From assembly GCA_028023455.1 (NCBI GenBank), contig JAQFVV010006342.1, positions 887,001-951,000 on the forward strand: a DNA stretch of 64,000 bases. The letters are read 5' to 3'. Of the stretch, positions 36,501-48,805 are shown piece by piece. The notes beneath the pieces are model-generated. The model did not search any database. It was not told the DNA's origin and worked only from the letters and a program-made list of their open reading frames with translations. The translations under genes were made by a program, and so were the position numbers. Every line of letters starts with the position of its first letter. The first letter of the stretch is position 1. The stretch is from Epiperipatus broadwayi (taxonomy: Eukaryota > Onychophora > Udeonychophora > Euonychophora > Peripatidae).

Positions 36501-38264
36501 AAACCTATTATGAGGTATTTGTAAATCATGTGATAGCTTATTATATTAATCAAAATCAGAATGCTGAATTTATATTGATAGCCATATTCTACTGACCTTA
36601 ATTTCATTTTAATTTAATTGTTATTCATAAATTGATATTTATTCCAGTGAATTTATTTAATCCTAAAATATTATATGTTGTATTATATCTCTTGATGACA
36701 GTAACAGTTACAGAGCTTTTGCTCCGGGCTGGATTCATGGCTAATAGTCTGTTATATAAAAGGGTTTATGTTTAGTCTTATGGATCCAGTTGACAATAAT
36801 TTCATTACTTCTCTAATGCTGTATGGCAAAAGGGGAATATTCTTTAAAGTTCATGCACTACATTTCATTTTAATTACTTATTTAAAAATTAAGTTTATAG
36901 TTCACCAGTAGATTAATAGTACTAAGTAGCCAAAATCACTGATGATGATTAGCATGTTTTAATATTCCAGCATTATTGTTTTTATTGTTATATATTCTGA
37001 TGGATTCGCACTTAAGATTGTGCATCCAAATTATTATGTTGTACTGTTGCCGTAAGTTTGGCAAGGATTAAATAATTAACTAGGTCATAGTACACCCATT
37101 TCAAATCCAGTCACAAGATTGACTGTTGAGTGTTATTGTTGACCATTTATGATGATGAAAAATTATTATTTTTATGTAAGGTTGGTGAACTTATAAATAG
37201 TTCAGTCCTGATCTCTCAGACTCATTTCATTCCTCATTATATTTCTTTATATTCAATATTTAAATTTTGGAGTTGATGATGATAAGTTTCCGTTACCCCA
37301 GATCCCTCCTATTGCTTCATGCCATTATATACATGGCAGCAGTTCATAGGTGCATTATTTTTAATGAGCCCCATGTTGGAAGGTCCTTCTAAATAACAAG
37401 CTCCTGTACTAGCCTATTCAGCCTTAATTAGATATGAATGAAAGATAATGAAAGCAGTACATGATTAAATAGTTTTAATAAGCAAACCAATAAAATAAAT
37501 GAATGTGTTGCTGGATTCTACTATCCATAGGCAATTTTTTGATCTTTTATTTTGCATTCAAATATTACATGTAAATCAGAAGATTTTTGATGTCAAAATA
37601 AATAAATGATTATTAAACATTTAATCTGTTGAATGCCAGATCACAATAAACCTAAGATAGAATATGATCAAATAATTAATTATTCTTATAACTCCGTTTC
37701 TGTGTATATATTTTCTATCAAACTAATTTTCTTTAAGAATCATATAAATAAATATGTGATAAATAAAACTGAAACCCCACATACATAACCTTGATAGATA
37801 AATATTCACATACGTGATTATTTCCATAACACAAACTTCATTTCTTAAAAGATTGTTATTCTTTTTTCTCATGGTCAATTTTGAGACAGGAACTAAATGT
37901 TGGCAATGCTTTACTAATCAATTAATACTTTTATTACTTATTTATGAAAATAATAAGATGATTTTAATATTGATAACAAATAATTTCATTCATACCATTA
38001 AGTTAATAAATGAATAATAAACTACAAAAAATATTCACATTTGTTCCCCCCTCTCCCATCTTTTGTTTCTCAATTCATTGTATTTTCTTTCTTATTCTTT
38101 ATGCATATTTAGTCACTTTGATTCTATTATCCTAACATTATCAATGGATATTCATTTGATTTAAGAATTCATCTTACTGTAACACTAACATATATTTAGA
38201 GATTTTATTTTATTTATTTTAAAATAAAGTATATGACAGATTCTAACTAGACTATTTCTAATAG
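33546..38264. other. Long AT-rich stretch; weak repeats only
   Basis: 33890-34720 has somewhat higher GC content and many stops on both strands, and was not recognised. At 35440-35600 the sequence AATGGACAGTGGATAAAGC, then GTTTTGATTCAATGG, could be a decayed tRNA-like SINE head. 36195-36290 and 36420-36505 are a diverged direct repeat (TTATAGG.TTATGA.A.TT, CACA.CTG.GTG.T.ATATATAT). 36715-36760 and 37060-37140 are slightly GC-richer and unassigned. No gene was found. Confidence 0.4.
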
Positions 38265-38763
38265 ATATAGACCAAGGGTGTCCAACAAGTCGATCGTGAT
38301 CCACCAGTCGATCACAAAGCCATTTTTGGTCGATCACGAGGCCAATCTGGCAAGAGCTGTTGGGTAACGAGTGAAACAAATTAAGTCAAGATTTTCAAGT
38401 TTTTTTTTATATTTTTGTTTTTGTTCTACATTTTTTTTAATTCTAGATAAGTGAAGTCCACTAAGTCATATCATTATTGGAAATAATATTTTTAATCTTG
38501 ATATGATGTAGCTAATTTGAATTAATAAATATTATTAATAATTACTATGTTGCTTTAATTCCCCTGGACGTAAGTTTTTGATCCGTTAAATAATTGTTAT
38601 TTTTTTACTAGGTAGATATATAAAAATAGTATGTATTTCACACTTCCCTCCATGTAGACTATTCCTATGACAAGTTGATCGCCTATGACAACAAGTTGAT
38701 CACAAAACATTTTTAAAATAAAAAGATCTTATAAACACAAAAGTTGACACCCCTCATATAGAT
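38265..38763. mobile_element. Non-autonomous hAT-type DNA transposon with 8-bp target duplication
   Basis: The element at 38273-38755 (483 bp) begins CAAGGGTGTCCAAC and ends GTTGACACCCCTC, imperfect terminal inverted repeats of the C(A/G)GGGTGTC type typical of hAT elements. It is flanked by ATATAGAC (38265-38272) and ATATAGAT (38756-38763), an 8-bp duplication with one mismatch, the hAT length. Subterminal copies of GTCGATC / GTTGATC cluster at both ends (38289, 38306, 38329; 38675, 38695), as expected of transposase-binding sites. The interior has no transposase. A 64-codon open frame over the left end is incidental. Confidence 0.88.
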
Positions 38764-38951
38764 TATTAATCTCTCTCTGTGTGTGTAATAGGATTGTATG
38801 TTTGGGCTTTATTTGAATAAGAGACAATTATTTATTTTGATGCTGTGATTTTATTATTGTACAGATCAGAAATGCATATACACATACAATGATGAAAACA
38901 ATTTAACAAAAATATTTCATAAATAAAACAAATGTCTAATATATCTTGAAG

Positions 38952-39036
38952 TACTAAACATGACATGATCACCATCTTACTCTGTTTGGCACAAGGTGGC
39001 ACTACTGTATAAAGAGTTTTGCCTGCTTAATATCTT
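38952..39036 (-). repeat. Foldback family F1, copy G (end fragment)
   Basis: ACTAAACATGACATGATCAC, then GGCACAAGGTGGCACTACTG and AAAGAGTTTTGCCTGCTTAA, matching the right half of copy D in reverse order. Most of the core is missing. Confidence 0.7.
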
Positions 39037-39124
39037 AAAGTAATATATTCATGGAAGGTTTGCAATATATTTAAGGACTTTATAAACTTCAATAACAATT
39101 AAAATATATACATTGTTTTTAAAC

Positions 39125-39240
39125 AAAACTGAACAGTTTATTTCTTGTGAATTCATAAAATGTTTGAGCATCAGAAATAAAGATCTGGATTACTTTGAGT
39201 TCAACAGTATATACCTCTACTATTGCACCACACTTTGTTC
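39125..39240 (-). repeat. SINE-T copy, diverged
   Basis: The minus strand starts TGTGGTGCAATAGTAGAGGT and ends GCTCAAACATTTTATGAATT then CACAAGAAATAAAC, the SINE-T tail. Its head belongs with 59945 (GTGGTACAGTGGTAGA) and not with the 25850 type. Confidence 0.6.
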
Positions 39241-41724
39241 TTTATTCTTTAACAATTTTTTTATGAAGAATTATTTAGAACATATTAATTGGTTTTCCTC
39301 AGCATATATACTTTGTAGTTTTTATACCTAAAATTCATTGAAATTCAAGAGACAATGTTCTAAAAATCTCTACATGGGTCCAGTTCTAATGTTAGCATTG
39401 GGAAAAGGGTATTTGTCCATGGCTTTTCAATTTAGAGACCTGCACTCAGGGACTTCTAGATTTTCAAAAAATGAAATAATTAAACATTTAAGTCAAGGTA
39501 TTAAATTTTTGAATATATTTTTAAAACTATATTATTTTTATAAGAAATTACAAATAGAATTCAAACTGATGTAAAAATGTAGCTTTCTGAAAAATAATTT
39601 TGTGATGATTGCATTTTACAATTAGATGATATTTCATTTATTTGGCAAATAAATTGCATTTATTAGTCAAATCTGTTTGTGTTTTTAATCCATTAGGGTA
39701 GAAGAAGTCAGTTTTTAATTATATATAAAGTCATGTTTTCTTTAACAAAATTGTTTGATAAAATGAATGACCACACAAATTTAAGTACAAATGATTAATT
39801 TTTAATATCTTTTAGCCTTAAAAAAACCAGGTGACTGCTTTTATATCCAGAATAATTGAAATATTTGTGAAAAAAAATTCCTTTGTAATTTGGTGGAAGA
39901 CTCCCCCCCCCCATAGATTATTGGTATTAGAACATTAAAGTGTAATTCTTTGCAATGACTTCCTTTTTTTTTTTTACACATTTCTCCAATCAGATACCAG
40001 AAAAGAACTTGCCTCATAGAAAATGTATACAAAGCTGTTCAGCAGATAAGACTTACCACTAACTTAAAATATGGTTTTACCCACCTAAGATTTAACTCAC
40101 GTTTCTTTTTTAGACATTCAATCAAGATTCTGCAATTATGGAATAAAAAATGAAATTCTTATCAAATTCCAAAGAAATATTTTTTTTAAATAAATATATT
40201 AATAAATTTAGCCAGATGGATTTGACCTTCCTAGATATAACTGAGTCTAACAGATTCAGGACAGCCCATGATTAAATGGCACTTATCAATCATTGATTTT
40301 TGCAAATATGAGCAAATTCAATTATAAACCATATCATTAATTATTGTCAGAATCTATGATTACAATAGCAAGAATATCTATAGATTTCCTTACATTTTGC
40401 TAATAGTTAAGATATTTAAAAACATCCATATATTAAATATATTTTGTAAAAAAAAAAATGGCACAGAAAAACAAAATAAAAATAGAACGATTCATGTCAA
40501 ATTTACTATGTTTGCAACTAATGTTTTAAAATGTGATTATAGAACCGATTCATTTTTTTCCTTGAAACCATTCAAATTAGTGGTAGGTTGATCATCTACA
40601 TTGATATGGTATTGAATCTATCTATGATCAATGGAAAATGAAAAAATACTCTGATAATTAGAAATTATTATTGTTAAATAAAGAATAATAATGTGTATAA
40701 TTGTGTTATTGTTATTTAACTTTTTTGGATGATTGGGAAGGATTTTGATAAATTAATGATGAAAATATTAATCAAGGAGTGACTCTTATAATGAAGATGA
40801 TTTTTAATAAGGAGGTATAGTGCAAGAAGACAGGAAAGGAAAACATGCTGAAAAATGCAAAATTTTATGAATTGATATTGTTTTTTCTTCTTAACTATAT
40901 GTCTGTTAAAAGTAAAAGCTTTTGAATAATTTGTTTTGGTATTAATATATAATGCATTATTTAATTTACATATATATATATGTAGTTTCTGGTTTTTAAT
41001 CAATCAACTAACACTAATACTAAATTTTTCAACATCCCTGCAATTACTAGATTGCTATGATAACGCAAAATGACCATTAACATTAGAAACCACAGATATA
41101 TATAAAGATAAGCAGCTATAATAAGTTTCCAAGAAAAACTAAAATCCATTCCATATGTAAACAGATTCATTTACATATAACTTAATCTAACTTTAATGAA
41201 AGAGACCATTTCTTATTTGTAATATTCATCCAAGTTAAAACTTTTAAGTAAATATTTGTACTATATATATATATATATATTGTTGCATTAAACATATTTT
41301 TTATTTTTATTTTAAAGAGATTACACAGTATTTAGTTACATGAAAGTGTTTTCATTATAGGATGATCTACACACTGTTGAAAATTATAACACAGATTATA
41401 TTAACTGGTGTTTGATAAATCAATGTTACAATTATACAGTATATGTATATGTGTAAGTGTAACCCATATGTTGACCATAGATTCAAATAAAGAATCAGAA
41501 TAGATTTTTCATATATATACTATAATAATATATATATAATGGAAAACCATATATTACCAATCTACCTTAAATTTGTATTTTTTTTTTAAATGGAATAAAT
41601 ATAGGCAAAATAAATATTAATAAAAATATAACTATTCCTTTATCAATATTCAAATAATTATTTATATTTTTTTCCTTTATATATATATAAAAAACCAGAT
41701 AGACTTCGAAAAAAAAATGCAAAT
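39241..41724. other. AT-rich DNA without recognised features
   Basis: Contains chance open frames of up to 95 codons, a C run near 39902 and a TA run near 41262. None shows a recognisable domain, signal or repeat family. Confidence 0.45.
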
Positions 41725-41830
41725 GGCTTTATTACTTGGGAATTCATAATTGCGAGTGCTAAAATCGATCCTGGAACGTACTTATCTCAAGTTGGATACT
41801 TTACTACTGTGCCAAGCCACATTGGGTACT
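41725..41830 (-). repeat. SINE-T copy
   Basis: The minus strand reads GTGGCTTGGCACAGTAGTAA, AGTATCCAACTTGAGAT, CCAGGATCGATTTTAGCAC, and the tail AATTCCCAAGTAATAAAGCC. The CTTCTTATGAA part of the tail is shortened. Confidence 0.75.
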
Positions 41831-43049
41831 TCTAATATTAAATTAATAACAAATAGTAATAAAGCAGTATCTAAGCAAAAACACCTCAAGCTACCTTGTT
41901 ATTTCATCAAAGATTAGGTACTATGTTTGATATAGTCTTTTCCATTCTCTCAGTATTTTTTTAACCTATATTTTTCAATGACATGATCTCAGTCATTCTC
42001 TGCTTTAATGGCAATGATTGTTTGTGCATTAACATTTCCATCCTTTAATTACAGAAACAACAGTTTTGATTATAATCCCCCCCCCCCCATTTATTAAGAG
42101 GTTTTTTTTCTTTTCATAAGGTTTTGATACTGAGAAAGCAATGACAAAGACAGGTTTGAAACAACACTGGGATTATTTAGTTGTGATCTTTTCAAGAGGT
42201 ATTCTAATCACAAATGATTCACATGGGAAATATGAATGTGAAATAGAAGTTTTAACTGAGCAAAGTCTGTATGTTTAAAAAGTTCTACTGAGAAATTACT
42301 TTGCCTACACAGAACTGAAAAGGCACTAGCAAAGGTGATCTACAAATTGTCTAAGTCCTATTGTCTACTGAATCATGCATTAAAATAGCACACATATTTA
42401 TAAAATCAATAACGTTAATGATGACAAAACAGAAAATAGTGACAATAATAAAAATAACATGTATTTGTATCCAAATACAAAAATTTCAAATTCCATTACG
42501 TATATCATATGAGACTAATCTTGGGTAACACTTAACTTCCAGAAAAATAAATGTAATTAAACAAATAAATAGTCAGGTTTTTTTTTTTGGAATGATAGAT
42601 CATTGAGTAAGGAAGATGCATGAATATTGGATTAATTATGAAGGGTAATTAGGTATTTTCTGAGTAATCTATAAAAGGCTACTTGGCTCTGTACAATGCT
42701 ACTTGAGCACATTTTATCAGGGTTAAGTTCTGAGAATTCAGAGAGGTAAAAATGTTAATCTTTTCTGGATAGTATTGTCGTATAAAAACTATTAAAAGAC
42801 TTTTTTTTTTTTGGAGTTTTAATTTCCAGTAATTTTGGCCAATGATTTGGTTATGATATCTGACACAATTAAACAAACAGTTTTGCAACAATGTTTGAAA
42901 TTAATTTTCTGTCCAACAATTTTTCTTAGTACTACACAGCTTCCATGATGGAATTCTTAAAAGAAATATCATTACTTCATATGAAAAGTTTGAGTATTTA
43001 AAGTGAAAACTAGTGTTAAGCAAAAGATATACCAGCTCTGATTTTATTC
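41831..43049. other. AT-rich DNA without recognised features
   Basis: A run of about 11 C residues lies near 42078. One plus-strand frame around 42125-42275 reads without stops for about 50 codons but has no ATG-supported gene structure and no recognised family. Confidence 0.4.
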
Positions 43050-43900
43050 TCCATTTCGAAGGCCGATTTTTTTCAGAATTGTAATAGATGGACTTACAGA
43101 GAAGGCTTAAAGCTTCAATATAGATTTATCAATGGAGCTTATAATAAAAGTAAAAACAAAAACTTCATTTTTTAGCTTCTAAATTTGCAATATGTTGATG
43201 ACCGTGCTACTTTTACCAATTTGAACGTTGATTTACAGAATGTTTTTAATAATTTAAATACAACTTGTTCTTAATGTTCAAAAAACTTAAATATCTTATT
43301 GATCAAGATTGGACAAAGAATCTTCCATACTTACAGCTTTGATAGTTATCAATTTAATAATGGAAATCAATTCAAATATTTTGACATTTTTTTAAAGCAA
43401 AAATGAACATGTTGTGGTGCAACACAGACTCCAATGTATTGCTGCTGCATTTAATAAATTAGAAATCACAGTAGATTGTCATAATGATATATATCCAATA
43501 ATTAAATCAATCTCATAAAAGAGTTATTATTTTGCTTAATTTGTTTTATGGAAACGAAACTGGATCACATCAATATTTCAGGATATTTGCAACATTCTAA
43601 CAATATGATGACAAAATCATAAGACTGCCAAGTTCACTTGATGTGGTAATGCAAAATTCACTACTGTAAAATCAATATCCATTAGACAAATATATGGAGC
43701 AAATGAAAAATAATAAACTTTATCAAAAAAAGGGAACATTTTATGATAAATGTGAGTCTGGATTTCATGGAAAAGGAAGACACCACTTAAACTATAAAGA
43801 TTATCTAAAAACACTCTAAAAAGTGTAATATTTGAGTGATTTCATTGGAAATATATGGCTAAAGATGAAATACAATTTAAAAGTTACAACAATTTTAAGA
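43050..43900 (+). pseudogene. CR1/L2-like LINE remnant: end of RT and C-terminus
   Basis: Plus-strand fragments in family order: LNLQYVDDRATFTNLNVDLQ (43183-43245), RT motif C (normally YADD) with its usual downstream DLQ; SFDSYQFNNGNQFKYFDIFL (about 43340-43397), equivalent to the F.YLG block; QHRLQCIAAAFNKLE (about 43413-43460); RVIILLNLFYGNET (about 43520-43560), equivalent to LLYG.ETW; and GRHHLNYKDYLKTL (about 43778-43820), equivalent to the closing RYKD.LK motif. Stops and frame changes occur between blocks. The 5' part is absent, as usual for LINE insertions. A related, worse copy is at 25385. Confidence 0.75.
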
Positions 43901-44689
43901 TGTTGAAGTATTCAAAGAATAAAATTCATTACAGAAGTTAAAAGACAGCTTTACAAGATATCACGTAAATAAAGAACCAGGATAAGATATATATGTGGAT
44001 ATATTTATGTACCAAGGATTGGTATGTATGGTCAGAGAAGCTCATCTTTAGAATATTATTAGTCTTTCTACCTTTATTTTTCTCTTCCAGAGATAGAATA
44101 GTTATACTCATTTGCGAGTAACTGTTGTTTCTGATAATTAAATAAAAATTCACTCCAAGTTTTTTCAAATGCAAATTTAGCTTTAAAATTTTATCGATCA
44201 GTTTTAGAAATAAATGCACACAAGAAGAAAAGCTTATTCAAAGTTAAACTGTATCAAAAACTAGTTTGATATTTAATCGTATCACATATTAAATTATCTT
44301 AAATTATTAAAATGATAAACTGTAAAAATTTTCCCACAGAAAATATAATATAGCGAATGGTGTACTTTTGTATATGTTATTTGTGTTCCCTCCTTAAAAA
44401 CAGGTAGAATAATTAAACAAGCTGTTTCACCAGATTATCATCAATGGATGCTTGACATTCTTTGCTTTTCTTTTAACAAAACTTGTTCCACTACATAAAC
44501 TGGGATGCAAAAGAAAGGCAAACAATGGCTTGAAAATCCAGTGTTATATTAAAAATTAAATTTCACAAGGGTATATAAACAATTATTGTGGCCTTTCAAT
44601 GCCCAGTAACTTTATCAAAGCAAACATTTATTTAAACAAACCTAAATATACATTCCAATTCAAATATGCATACATTTGTTAGCATGCAA

Positions 44690-44812
44690 CAAAATAGTTT
44701 CTTTTTTCTTTATAACCCAAAGCTGTAAGCACTTTCGGTGAAGTTCACCATAATCATAGCTCTCCAAAAGTTCACTCAGCTTTAAGTTATAAAGAAGAAA
44801 GAAACCATTTCA
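44690..44812. repeat. Short palindrome
   Basis: GTTTCTTTTTTCTTTATAAC..AAAGCTG (44697-44730) is mirrored by CAGCTTTAAGTTATAAAGAAGAAAGAAAC (about 44778-44808). The loop holds CACTTTCGGTGAAGTTCACC. The gap between arms is about 45 bp. Confidence 0.6.
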
Positions 44813-45099
44813 TTATGCATACAAAAACACAACAAATATAAGAAAATTTGAATTACAAATACAAATGAAGGAAAAACCAATATGCATACCAATATAAATT
44901 AATTATATACTCATTATAAATTGAAATGCCAAATGGAGTGCTTAACTGTCATGTTAACAGACCTTTTTGATTTAATTTTACAAGTTTCTTTTATGTTTTT
45001 TTATTATTCTTCTCAAGGCAAATAATTTTAGCTTTAGACAGTTTAAACAAATGACCAGTTTTCTTCTCATATTCAAAAATTACAAAATTATATATCTCT

Positions 45100-45625
45100 T
45101 TCTTTAACACTTTAACAATATTATTTTTTATATCAAAACTTTATTCTAACAGTTTCGACTGTCCTGCAGTCATCATCAGAGCTACAATATTCAAATATAT
45201 AATTAATACATTTTATACACATATTCATATACATAATTAAACACATAAATAAAATATACATTTTCACCTAACCATTACAAATAATCATTTACCTTTTTAT
45301 TATTTTACTCTTAATTATTCTATCAAGATTTATTTTATATTACTTTATTTTACTTTTAAAAATTATTTATTATAATTTTAATTCTAAAAAACTAACATTT
45401 TATTCTACTATTTAATATATATTATTGTTTTTTTTACTTATATTTTTAATTCACTTCTAATCTTTTCTTATTTAATTATGTATATGAATATGTGTATAAA
45501 ATGTATTAATTTGTATAATTATATATTTGGATATTGAAGCTCTTACGATGACTGCAGGACATTCAAATCTATTAGAATAAAGTTTTGATATAAAAAATAG
45601 TATTGTTAAAGTGTTAAAGAAGTTG
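45100..45625. repeat. Foldback with Penelope-type terminal motif
   Basis: Arms 45100-45240 and about 45473-45621 are reverse complements and share CTTTAACACTTTAACAATA, TATCAAAACTTTATTCTAA, GTCATCATCAGAGCT and long AT blocks. The left arm on the minus strand carries CTGATGA, one extra T, a hairpin GACTG-CAGGA-CAGTC, then GAAAC (45152-45179). The right arm has a decayed version. This order resembles 3' ends of Penelope-like elements and hammerhead cores. No RT remains. Confidence 0.65.
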
Positions 45626-46041
45626 TAAATGGTATGATATATAAAAGTAGAAAACAATACATAAGAAAAGAAAAAAGAAAATTATATATACTAATAGCTC
45701 TATTAAAAAGATAATCATGCTAACTATTCTTAGATTTTAAATTTGTTCCTATTTCTCCATAACATTTAGCATTATAAATGTGACTATTCAAGACACAGAC
45801 TAACTATACTTTATCATCATTTTCAAACTTATCCTTAGAATTATTTAATTATCTATTTAAAGATAAAAGACACCAACATCCAATAATAACTCTTTATTCA
45901 TAATAAAATTGTGTTTCCAAGAAATTAGGAATATAGGGCATAACAATTCATGGTTCTATCATAGACAATACATCATTTTTATGTTTAAATGTAATTTTGT
46001 TTCATTTTTATAATAAAGGTAAAAACAAGCAGTATACATAA

Positions 46042-46130
46042 TTCAGTATTTTTTTAAACATGAGAAGGAAACTGGCCATTTGATTCAGTATTTTTTTAAA
46101 CACGAGAAGGAAACTGGCCATTTGATAAAG
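46042..46130. repeat. 42-bp tandem duplication
   Basis: Unit 46042-46083 (begins TTCAGTATTTTTTTAAACA) is repeated at 46084-46125 with one difference (ATGAG to ACGAG). Confidence 0.9.
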
Positions 46131-46149
46131 CCCGCTAATACCAAAATTA

Positions 46150-46390
46150 TTTGTCTGGAGAAAAATAATAAAAAATGTAAAATAAAAAAAAATTGGCATA
46201 TAACTAATTAAAAAAATTCTGCTAGTAGGCCAATGGCATCCTTCTTAATAAAAGCTGGTGTTTCAATCTATAATGTGTATATAATTACTAAAAAAAATCA
46301 TTGACATAAGAACCAATAGGATTGCTCTTACAATAACTGCTGTTTTAATTTATATTGGTGTACAATGGAGTTGTATATTATGCTGTATCA
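46150..46390 (-). repeat. Internal fragment of the T3 foldback element
   Basis: The reverse complement matches 50075-50290, including GTGTACAATGGAGTTGTATA, ACAATAACTGCTGTTTTAAT, AACCAATAGGATTGCTCTTA and TTGGCATATAACTAATT. The flanking tRNA-like arms found at 50 kb are absent or rearranged here. Confidence 0.75.
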
Positions 46391-47099
46391 ATAGACACTA
46401 CTTAAATTATATGTTAACCAAAAAAATGTAAATAACAACACACAAAAAATATATATTAAAATTTCTTAGTTCAATACATCAGCTGCCATTTTTTCATCTT
46501 GAAGCACTATGTAAGATCTTCTTTTTTTTTTTTTTTTTTAAAAAAAAGCATTAAAATTCCCAAATTTAATAAATTTTATAATGTAACAGTAGCTTTTTTC
46601 TAATTCAGACCACTGTGCACAATTATGTTTTTTAGTAAAATTTCTTCAGTTTATGTTGAAATCACATACATTTTATTCTTCTTTTCTTATCTTTTCTAAA
46701 TTTTATGTACAGTATTTCACATAATAAAATATTTTCTAAGCACAGTGATAAAAGTTTTATAATATTTAAAAACTGTTATAAAGTTGATATTTAAACAACT
46801 TAAGAGGACAGAATCTGATGAGAATGAGATTGTTATTACATTTTGATAGGAAAAAAAATATTGAAAAAAAAAAGATATACCCAAACATATTTGTGATGGA
46901 AATTAGGCAGTTTGCTATTCATTTTATTTAAAAATACAAATATGGCACAGTAATTTTTTATTTTCATTTTTTGAATGAATGTTAATAAGAAATCATAGTA
47001 AATATAAGAAAATGTGCCCAAATTGATAACTACATTGTTATATTTTTTTAACTTTGTTTACACTATAATGTTAATTGATATACATATATGTATTCTACA

Positions 47100-48805
47100 T
47101 AGATGCTGATGTATGTGATGTGATGTGATGTATTTGGCTTCTCTTTAAACAAAGTCAAGAATATCTCAGCAATTATGCCCAGATAAACCTGTTAGCTATT
47201 TTATTCTCCATTCCCCACTCTTAAGTCTTCCCATATTCTGCTCCATCCCATTTCCACAACATAAACTTTGTCAACTCTATGGCCTTTATATCTAAATCCC
47301 CGTTATCTCTTCCCAAACCCAACATAAAAACTAATAACTCACTTTCTGTATAGTCACTTTGTTCATGTCTATCCTCCCATAACTTCATTATCTGTACCCT
47401 TTCTGCTTTCAAGCATTTACATTCAATCAACAGGTGCCTAATATTTTCTATACCTTCCTTAAACAATCTGCACACTAAATTATCCATGGTTTTCCATTTA
47501 CATGTATATTCTCTTGCTGCTAAAGATCCCATTCGAGCCTTAAATAATAAACTACTTTCCTTACTATTATCATAAATTAACTCACATCCAATATTCCATT
47601 TACTTCTATATATATTTAAACTCTTCTTACCCTCCATACTAGTTCTCCATCTCTCCAACTACCTATTTTTTATTAATGCTTCTATTCTTTTATCCCATTC
47701 CTTACCACTATATCACTCAACAATCCTCCTAACACAATCACCCCACCTTTTATACAAATATAGTGATATAAATTCTTTATCCAAATCTTTCACATACTGC
47801 ATTACCTTTCTCACCCATCTTGTTACCTGCCCTTTACTCATAACCCACTATTTTTGCTATTCTCTTACTATCCATAAACTGCAACCTACCAAACATTTTC
47901 ATTTTACTTTTTGCATCTTTCATATAAAAACTTGACCATCCCATTTCTCCTTGAATTGCCTCCTTTGCTGTCCACATCTCTGCATCTAATGCATGTCTTC
48001 CTACTTCCCTTTGTACTTTCTCTAAATAATCTAAAACCCTTTTACTAACACATAATGCATCATTACCATATGTTAACCCTGCTACTGCAACTCCCTTCCA
48101 TACTATTCTAGCTACATCATATTTATTATATGAAAATACTGTTAGTTTCTTTACCAAACCCTTTCTTTTCTTTGCTTCATTTATCAATTTTTTTTCCCAT
48201 TCATCCAAGCAATTTTCCTGATTACATAAGATGAGTCCCAAATACCTATATCTATCCACCACACTTAACTTTATATCCCCCAATAAAAATTCTACATCTT
48301 CTCTTTCCCCAGTATTAACCATAATTATATTTGATTTTTCTTCACTAAATTTAACCCCCATCTCTTTACCCACCCTTGCACATGTCCTCAACATAATTTC
48401 CATATCTTCTCTTCTTTCTGCACACAAAAAGATATTATCTGCAAAAAAAAAACCCCGACAAAATATATACTCCCTTGCCACCTATTAATGGTATCTCTAC
48501 CCCTCTTTCTAGTCTTTCTATTGCTTTCTCCATTTCACTTAAAAACAACAAAAACAAAATAGGTGACATAGGGCAACTTTGCCTTAATCCCACCCCATTT
48601 TTAACTTTAACTGATTCTATATCCCCTAACTGGTAAGTATAATAATTATTTTCATATAATTTCTTAATAATATTTACTAAAGCTTCATCCATTCCCAAAT
48701 TGGCTAACCTTACCCATAATCTATTTCTATTTACTCTATCATATGCTTTCTCTACATCTATAAAACTCATATATAATGATCTACCTGAATTCCTACTCAT
48801 CTCCA
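47100..48805 (-). pseudogene. Non-LTR retrotransposon (LINE) remnant: RT and C-terminal Cys/His motif
   Basis: Minus strand from 48805: SFIDVEKAYDRVNRNRLW (RT motif A, catalytic D), GVGLRQSCPMSPILF (motif B; usual RQGCP), then FADNIFLCAERRE (motif C; the usual second Asp is Asn). A frameshift at a poly-A run near 48440-48455 separates motifs B and C. DRYRYLGLIL follows (about 48270), and the thumb/connector continues to about 47840. Another frame change leads to 47834-47221, ending with CRLF...HLLIECKCLKAER (about 47480-47390), a decayed C-terminal zinc-knuckle-type motif. The 3' end, at about 47104-47135, is a short CATCA-type repeat. The 5' part is missing: the copy stops exactly where an F1 fragment begins (48806). 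The clade is not certain (I/R1/Ingi-like group). Confidence 0.85.

Noticed and set aside
42125-42275. Coding exon on the plus strand
   Set aside because: About 50 codons without a stop, but no splice signals, family similarity or neighbouring exons.
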